Assembly: GCA_016296945.1 (NCBI GenBank)
Contig: JAEDHQ010000062.1
Location: forward strand, 1 to 9,299
From: Bacilli bacterium
Lineage (GTDB): Bacteria > Bacillota_I > Bacilli_A > ML615J-28 > CAG-698
Reading direction: 5' to 3'
Length of the DNA stretch: 9,299 nucleotides
A program made the position numbers and the translations under genes. Shown in pieces: positions 5,951-9,299 of the stretch (its first letter is position 1; each line of letters starts with the position of its first letter). Below the pieces are notes generated by a model that saw nothing but the letters and a program-made list of their open reading frames with translations, was not told the origin of the DNA and did not search any database.

Positions 5951-7315
5951 ATGAAATACGTACCAAGTCTAGATAAAAATTTTAGTCCATTAATTCTTAA
6001 ACTTAGAGCTTTTAATGAAAAAGTTGCTAAAGCTAGTGAAAAAAGTCATTTAACTATTTGTCTTGAAAGACATTTAGGTTACAATTACATTTATGAAATT
6101 GATATTTTCAAAGATGGAACAGGACATGATGAAGAAAACTATGATATAGTTGAAAGAATTATCAAAAGCTTAATATGGGTTGTTGGTGGTTATAAAATTT
6201 ATATCAAGGGTTCACATTATATTTTTACACAAACATATAATGATTATTTAGTTAATGGCAATCGTGCCTTTGATTCTGATTTTATGGCAAATGTTTATGA
6301 AAATTCTTTTGAAGTTATTGAAACTGAAAACATTCCTGCTGCAAAAGAAGAAAAAATTATTTTAAATTCTAGCTTAGATGGTTGTCGTATTGGTTTTGAT
6401 GCTGGTGGGTCAGATCGAAAAGTTTCTGCTGTTATTAATGGGGAAGTTGTTTATAGTGAAGAAACTGTATGGTTTCCAAAAATTACGGAAGATCCAATGT
6501 ACCATTATCAAGGAATCCTCGAATCAATGAAAACTGCTGCTTCTAAAATGCCTAGAGTAGATGCAATTGGTGTATCTAGTGCTGGTATTTATGTAAACAA
6601 TCGGATTATGGTTGCCTCATTATTCTTAAAAGTTAACAAAGAAAACTTTGATAAACATGTTAAGAATATGTATATTGATGTTGCTAAGGAATTTGGTGAT
6701 GTTCCTCTTGTAGTTGCAAATGATGGTGATGTTACAGCTTTAGCTGGTGCAATGGATTTAAAAGATAACCAAGTTTTAGGTATTGCGATGGGAACAAGTG
6801 AAGCAACAGGTTATGTTGATGAAAAAGGAAATCTTAAAGGTTGGTTAAATGAATTAGCGTTTGTGCCAGTTGATGCTAATAAAGACTCTATGGTTGATGA
6901 ATGGAGTGGAGATTATGGATGTGGTGTTAAGTATTTTTCACAAGATTCTGTAATTAAATTAGCTGAATATGGTGGATTTAAATTTGAAGAAGGTTTATCA
7001 CCTGCGGAAAAGTTAAAAGTAATTCAAAAATTAAACGCTGATGGCGATAAATTAGCTAATGAAATCTATGAAAATATTGGTATTTATTTAGGATATACAT
7101 TAGCTTATTATGCACATTTCTATAAAATTAAATACGTATTATTATTAGGACGTGTTACTAGTGGTCGTGGTGGAGAAACAATTTTAGAAGTTGCTAAGAA
7201 AGTTTTACATGATGAATTCCCTGAATATGCAGATGTTAACATTTTAATGCCTGATGAAAAGAACCGCCGTGTAGGTCAAAGTATTGCAGCTGCTAGTTTA
7301 CCTAAATTAGGTTAA
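5951..7315 (+). CDS. Divergent ROK-family (sugar-kinase fold) protein with extra N-terminal domain
   Basis: A 454-residue protein, about 140 longer than ordinary ROK kinases (290-320). Residues 147-454 carry the actin-like ATPase fold: phosphate-1 loop IGFDAGGSDRK (147-157), NDGD (257-260) with Asp258 at the usual catalytic position, phosphate-2 loop AMGTSEATGY (279-288), and the adenosine-side glycines in LLLGRVTSGRGGETIL (397-412). The canonical ROK GExGH and the CxCGxxGC zinc motif are missing; NELAFVPVD (300-308) and WSGDYGCG (318-325) stand in their place, so substrate and even kinase activity are uncertain. Residues 1-about 140 are a separate domain, mixed alpha/beta, without an obvious helix-turn-helix, which argues against a ROK repressor. 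AAGGAG (5935-5940) and a 7-T run precede the ATG. The 19-base gap from greA and the terminator behind it suggest a shared transcript with greA. Role not known. Confidence 0.7.
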   Translation: MKYVPSLDKNFSPLILKLRAFNEKVAKASEKSHLTICLERHLGYNYIYEIDIFKDGTGHDEENYDIVERIIKSLIWVVGGYKIYIKGSHYIFTQTYNDYLVNGNRAFDSDFMANVYENSFEVIETENIPAAKEEKIILNSSLDGCRIGFDAGGSDRKVSAVINGEVVYSEETVWFPKITEDPMYHYQGILESMKTAASKMPRVDAIGVSSAGIYVNNRIMVASLFLKVNKENFDKHVKNMYIDVAKEFGDVPLVVANDGDVTALAGAMDLKDNQVLGIAMGTSEATGYVDEKGNLKGWLNELAFVPVDANKDSMVDEWSGDYGCGVKYFSQDSVIKLAEYGGFKFEEGLSPAEKLKVIQKLNADGDKLANEIYENIGIYLGYTLAYYAHFYKIKYVLLLGRVTSGRGGETILEVAKKVLHDEFPEYADVNILMPDEKNRRVGQSIAAASLPKLG

Positions 7316-7323
7316 AATATAAT

Positions 7324-7360
7324 GATATTATTGGTTATTTTACCGATAATATCTTTTCTT
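7324..7360 (+). terminator. Rho-independent terminator after the ROK gene
   Basis: The stem GATATTATTGGT (7324-7335) pairs with ACCGATAATATC (7342-7353), 12 bp with one G-U pair and a 6-nt loop, followed by a T-rich tail TTTTCTT (7354-7360). It closes the greA-ROK unit. Confidence 0.8.
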
Positions 7361-7361
7361 A

Positions 7362-7389
7362 TTTAATGTTTAATATCTTATGTTACATT
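7362..7389 (+). promoter_or_regulatory. Weak candidate promoter for mscS
   Basis: TACATT (7384-7389) preceded by TG (7381-7382), with TTTAAT (7362-7367) 16 bases upstream. Only 4/6 at both boxes, but a promoter is needed here because a terminator precedes and mscS follows. The assignment is tentative. Confidence 0.25.
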
Positions 7390-7428
7390 AATAATTCAAC
7401 TTTTAATAGAAATGAAAGGAGAGTAACT

Positions 7429-8319
7429 ATGTTTAAAATATTCAATAATATAAAATTTACAAATCTTATTAATTTAACTTCAGAAACTACAGAAAAAACA
7501 GAATCAATTACTTTTGGTGATATTGTTAATGTCGTTATAGAGTGGATAACAACTGAAGGGTTAAAATTATTAATTGGGTTAGTTGTACTATTTATTAGTT
7601 TTAAAATTGTAAATATCTTAGCTAAAACAGTTAAAAAGAAATTAGAAAAGAAAAACCGGGATAAAACAATAATTTCTGTGATTAATCAAATCATACGTAA
7701 AGGTTTGAAAGGATTGATATTATTAGGTGTTTTAGGTTATGTTGGTATTGACACAGCAGGAATTGGAACAATCATTGCTTCAGCTGGTGTTGCTATTGGC
7801 TTAGCTTTGCAAGGATCATTGGCTAATTTTGCTGGCGGTATTTTAATATTGGTTTTACGTCCATTTAAATTAGGCGATTTTATTGAATGCCAAGGTGAAA
7901 GTGGAACAGTTGAAGTTATTAATGTTTTTTACACTCATTTAATTACACCTGATAATAAAGTTGTAATGATTCCTAATGGAGCTTTAATTAATGGTAATAT
8001 TACAAATTATTCAAAAAAAGCTTTACGACGTGTTGATTTTACATTTTCTATTAGTTATGATGAAGATTTTGAAAGGGCAAAAGAAGTTATTAATAATGTA
8101 ATTAGTTCAATGGATAAGATCTTATCTGATCCAAAGCCATTTGTAAGATTACATACTCATGGTGAAAGTACAATTAATATTGTGGCAAGAGTATGGACTA
8201 AATCTGAAGATTATTGGGATGTCTATTTTGATATGATGGAAGCAATTAAAAAGAACTTTGATGAAGCTAAGATTGAAATCCCTTATAATCAATTAGATGT
8301 TCATATTAAAGATAAGTAA
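7429..8319 (+). CDS. mscS: Small-conductance mechanosensitive channel MscS
   Basis: A 296-residue membrane channel that opens under membrane tension to release solutes on osmotic downshock. Membrane segments are at about 45-67 (TM1), 88-108 (TM2) and 111-146 (TM3, pore). The pore helix reads SAGVAIGLALQGSLANFAGG (118-137), close to E. coli MscS in Gly/Ala packing and in the Gly129 kink; by alignment from memory Val121 and Leu125 take the places of pore-closing Leu105 and Leu109. The family motifs LRPFKLGD (143-150) and MIPNG (180-184) follow, then the alpha/beta cytoplasmic cage ending in RVWTKSEDYWDVYF (254-267) and EIPYNQLDVHIK. Length is like E. coli MscS (286). The start at 7429 is chosen because AAAGGAGAG (7415-7423) precedes it; an in-frame ATG at 7366 lies in the terminator tail and lacks a ribosome binding site. 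Single-gene transcript between two terminators. Confidence 0.95.
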   Translation: MFKIFNNIKFTNLINLTSETTEKTESITFGDIVNVVIEWITTEGLKLLIGLVVLFISFKIVNILAKTVKKKLEKKNRDKTIISVINQIIRKGLKGLILLGVLGYVGIDTAGIGTIIASAGVAIGLALQGSLANFAGGILILVLRPFKLGDFIECQGESGTVEVINVFYTHLITPDNKVVMIPNGALINGNITNYSKKALRRVDFTFSISYDEDFERAKEVINNVISSMDKILSDPKPFVRLHTHGESTINIVARVWTKSEDYWDVYFDMMEAIKKNFDEAKIEIPYNQLDVHIKDK

Positions 8320-8327
8320 AGAATTTT

Positions 8328-8353
8328 AGGTTTCTGATAAAGAAACCTTTTTT
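8328..8353 (+). terminator. Rho-independent terminator after mscS
   Basis: An 8-bp stem, AGGTTTCT (8328-8335) with AGAAACCT (8341-8348), a 5-nt loop and a run of six T (8348-8353), beginning 9 bases past the mscS stop. Confidence 0.88.
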
Positions 8354-8375
8354 CGACATTTTTCGATATTTGTAT

Positions 8376-8404
8376 TTGTAAAAACTAGTTATTTTTGCTA
8401 TAAT
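8376..8404 (+). promoter_or_regulatory. Extended -10 promoter for the DegV-family gene
   Basis: TTGTAA (8376-8381), 17-base spacer, TATAAT (8399-8404) with TG at 8396-8397 (TGCTATAAT). Start of transcription near 8411 gives a leader of only about 20 nt before the ATG at 8433, largely an A-run and the AAGGAGAGG ribosome binding site. Confidence 0.7.
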
Positions 8405-8432
8405 AGTATTACTAAAAAAAAGGAGAGGGAAA

Positions 8433-9299
8433 ATGTTAGTTTTATTTACAGATACAGATACAGATATTACACCAATAGAGGCAAAGCATTATGGTTATAA
8501 ATTAATTAGTATGCCTTATTCTATTGATGATCAAGAAATTAAACCGTATGTTGATTTTCAAGAATTTGATTATCATAAATTCTATGACACATTAAGAGGT
8601 GGTGTTCTACCAAAAACTTCTGCAATCAGTCCTTTAGCATATCGTGATTATTTTGAACCTGAATTTAAAGCGGGAAATGATATTTTATATGTTCATTTTT
8701 CAAAAGCAATGAGTGGAACATTTAATGCGATGAATGTTGCTGTTGAAGAACTATTGGAAGAATATCCAGAACGTAAGTTTTATACTATTGATACACTTGG
8801 AATAACAATATTAAGTTATAATATTGTAAAAGAGATTGGTGAATTACATTTACAAGGCAAAAATATTGATGAATTATTAGCTTGGGCAGATCAAAATGTC
8901 AATAAATTTGCAACTTATTTCTTTGCTGACAACTTAAATTTCTTTGCTAAGAGTGGTCGAATTAGTAATTTTTCAAAGATAATGGGAAACTTTATTGGTG
9001 TTAAACCTATTATTTATATGGATGCTAATGGAACTATGACTAATATTGGTAAAGAGAAAGGTGCTAATAAAGCAATGAAACGTTTATTAAGTTGCTTTGA
9101 AGAATTAAGTGATGATATTTATAATCACCATATTATTATCGGTCACACAGATGCTTTAGATAAAGCTCACAAATTAGGTGAAATGTTAATTGAGAAATAT
9201 GGTCAAGAATTGAAAATTGATTATGTTGTTGTAAATCCGACAGCTGGTAGCCATTGTGGACCTGATACTGTGGGAATTTGCTTCTATGCAAAACATAAA
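8433..9299 (+). CDS. DegV-family fatty-acid-binding protein (FakB-like), reaching the window edge
   Basis: The ATG at 8433 follows AAGGAGAGG, and the frame stays open for 289 codons to the last base with no stop seen. DegV proteins are about 280-290 residues, so probably only the end is missing. Proteins of this family (FakB) bind a fatty acid and present it to the kinase FakA, feeding exogenous or recycled fatty acids into phospholipid synthesis. Family marks: PKTSAIS (60-66) at the site of the TSQPS ligand motif, HFSKAMSGTFNAM (88-100), DNLNFFAKSGRIS (166-178) with Arg176, GVKPII (189-194), GHTD (237-240), and GSHCGPDTVG (272-281), whose usual form is GAHxGPGTxG; His274 is kept. Changes at TSQPS and GPG may alter ligand choice. 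The N-terminal TDTDTDITP replaces the common TDSxxDL. No fakA is in the window, so the partner is inferred. Confidence 0.9.
   Translation, partial: MLVLFTDTDTDITPIEAKHYGYKLISMPYSIDDQEIKPYVDFQEFDYHKFYDTLRGGVLPKTSAISPLAYRDYFEPEFKAGNDILYVHFSKAMSGTFNAMNVAVEELLEEYPERKFYTIDTLGITILSYNIVKEIGELHLQGKNIDELLAWADQNVNKFATYFFADNLNFFAKSGRISNFSKIMGNFIGVKPIIYMDANGTMTNIGKEKGANKAMKRLLSCFEELSDDIYNHHIIIGHTDALDKAHKLGEMLIEKYGQELKIDYVVVNPTAGSHCGPDTVGICFYAKHK
8448..8465 (+). repeat. Three tandem ACAGAT units inside the DegV gene
   Basis: ACAGAT occurs three times in a row, encoding Thr-Asp repeats at residues 6-11. Because the unit is six bases, gain or loss of a copy would keep the frame. It falls at the first beta strand's conserved TDS segment. 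Confidence 0.6.

Noticed and set aside
7366..7428. A 21-residue N-terminal extension of mscS from ATG 7366
   Set aside because: The ATG lies just after the terminator stem and T-rich tail and lacks a ribosome binding site, while ATG 7429 has AAAGGAGAG at good spacing and fits the family length.
1..9299. CRISPR arrays, tRNA or rRNA genes, insertion sequences, phage or defence genes
   Set aside because: No spaced direct repeats, no cloverleaf or rRNA-like segments, no transposase or integrase motifs were seen; coding is continuous housekeeping-type genes on one strand.

Overview
The window is very AT-rich, tightly packed and coded entirely on the + strand. It looks like chromosomal DNA of a low-GC Bacillota, perhaps of the Erysipelotrichia/Coprobacillaceae type; the lineage is an inference. 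Evidence is the TAA-dominated stops, strong AAGGAGG-type ribosome binding sites, TGnTATAAT promoters, and gene content and order (trmR, two U32 proteins, then greA) that resemble the Bacillus subtilis yrrM-yrrN-yrrO...greA neighbourhood. Tryptophan is read from TGG, and TGA ends trmR, so the standard code applies rather than the Mycoplasma code.

Layout. 1-360: 3' end of a SpoIVFB-like M50 intramembrane metalloprotease. 433-1128: YgjP-type metal-dependent hydrolase, with a promoter inside the end of the protease gene. 1164-2438: XRE-type regulator with a long helical C-terminal part (RRNPP-like), whose ribosome binding site lies in a possible hairpin. 2453-2513: a 23-bp palindrome followed by a rho-independent terminator. 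2516-5338: a promoter and the tightly coupled trmR-trhP1-trhP2 set, predicted to hydroxylate and then methylate wobble uridine (ho5U to mo5U). 5382-7360: a promoter, greA, a ROK-family protein 19 nt behind it, and a terminator. 7429-8353: an MscS channel and its terminator. 8376-9299: a promoter and a DegV-family fatty-acid-binding protein that reaches the window edge with no stop seen.

Functionally this is mostly housekeeping: tRNA wobble modification, rescue of stalled RNA polymerase, osmotic protection and lipid handling. I see no mobile element, CRISPR array, RNA gene, phage or defence cassette. The less ordinary parts are the regulator with its leader hairpin and downstream palindrome, the divergent ROK protein with an unassigned N-terminal domain of about 145 residues, and the first U32 protein, which has lost the iron-sulfur cysteines its partner keeps. 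No gap between genes exceeds 300 bases.
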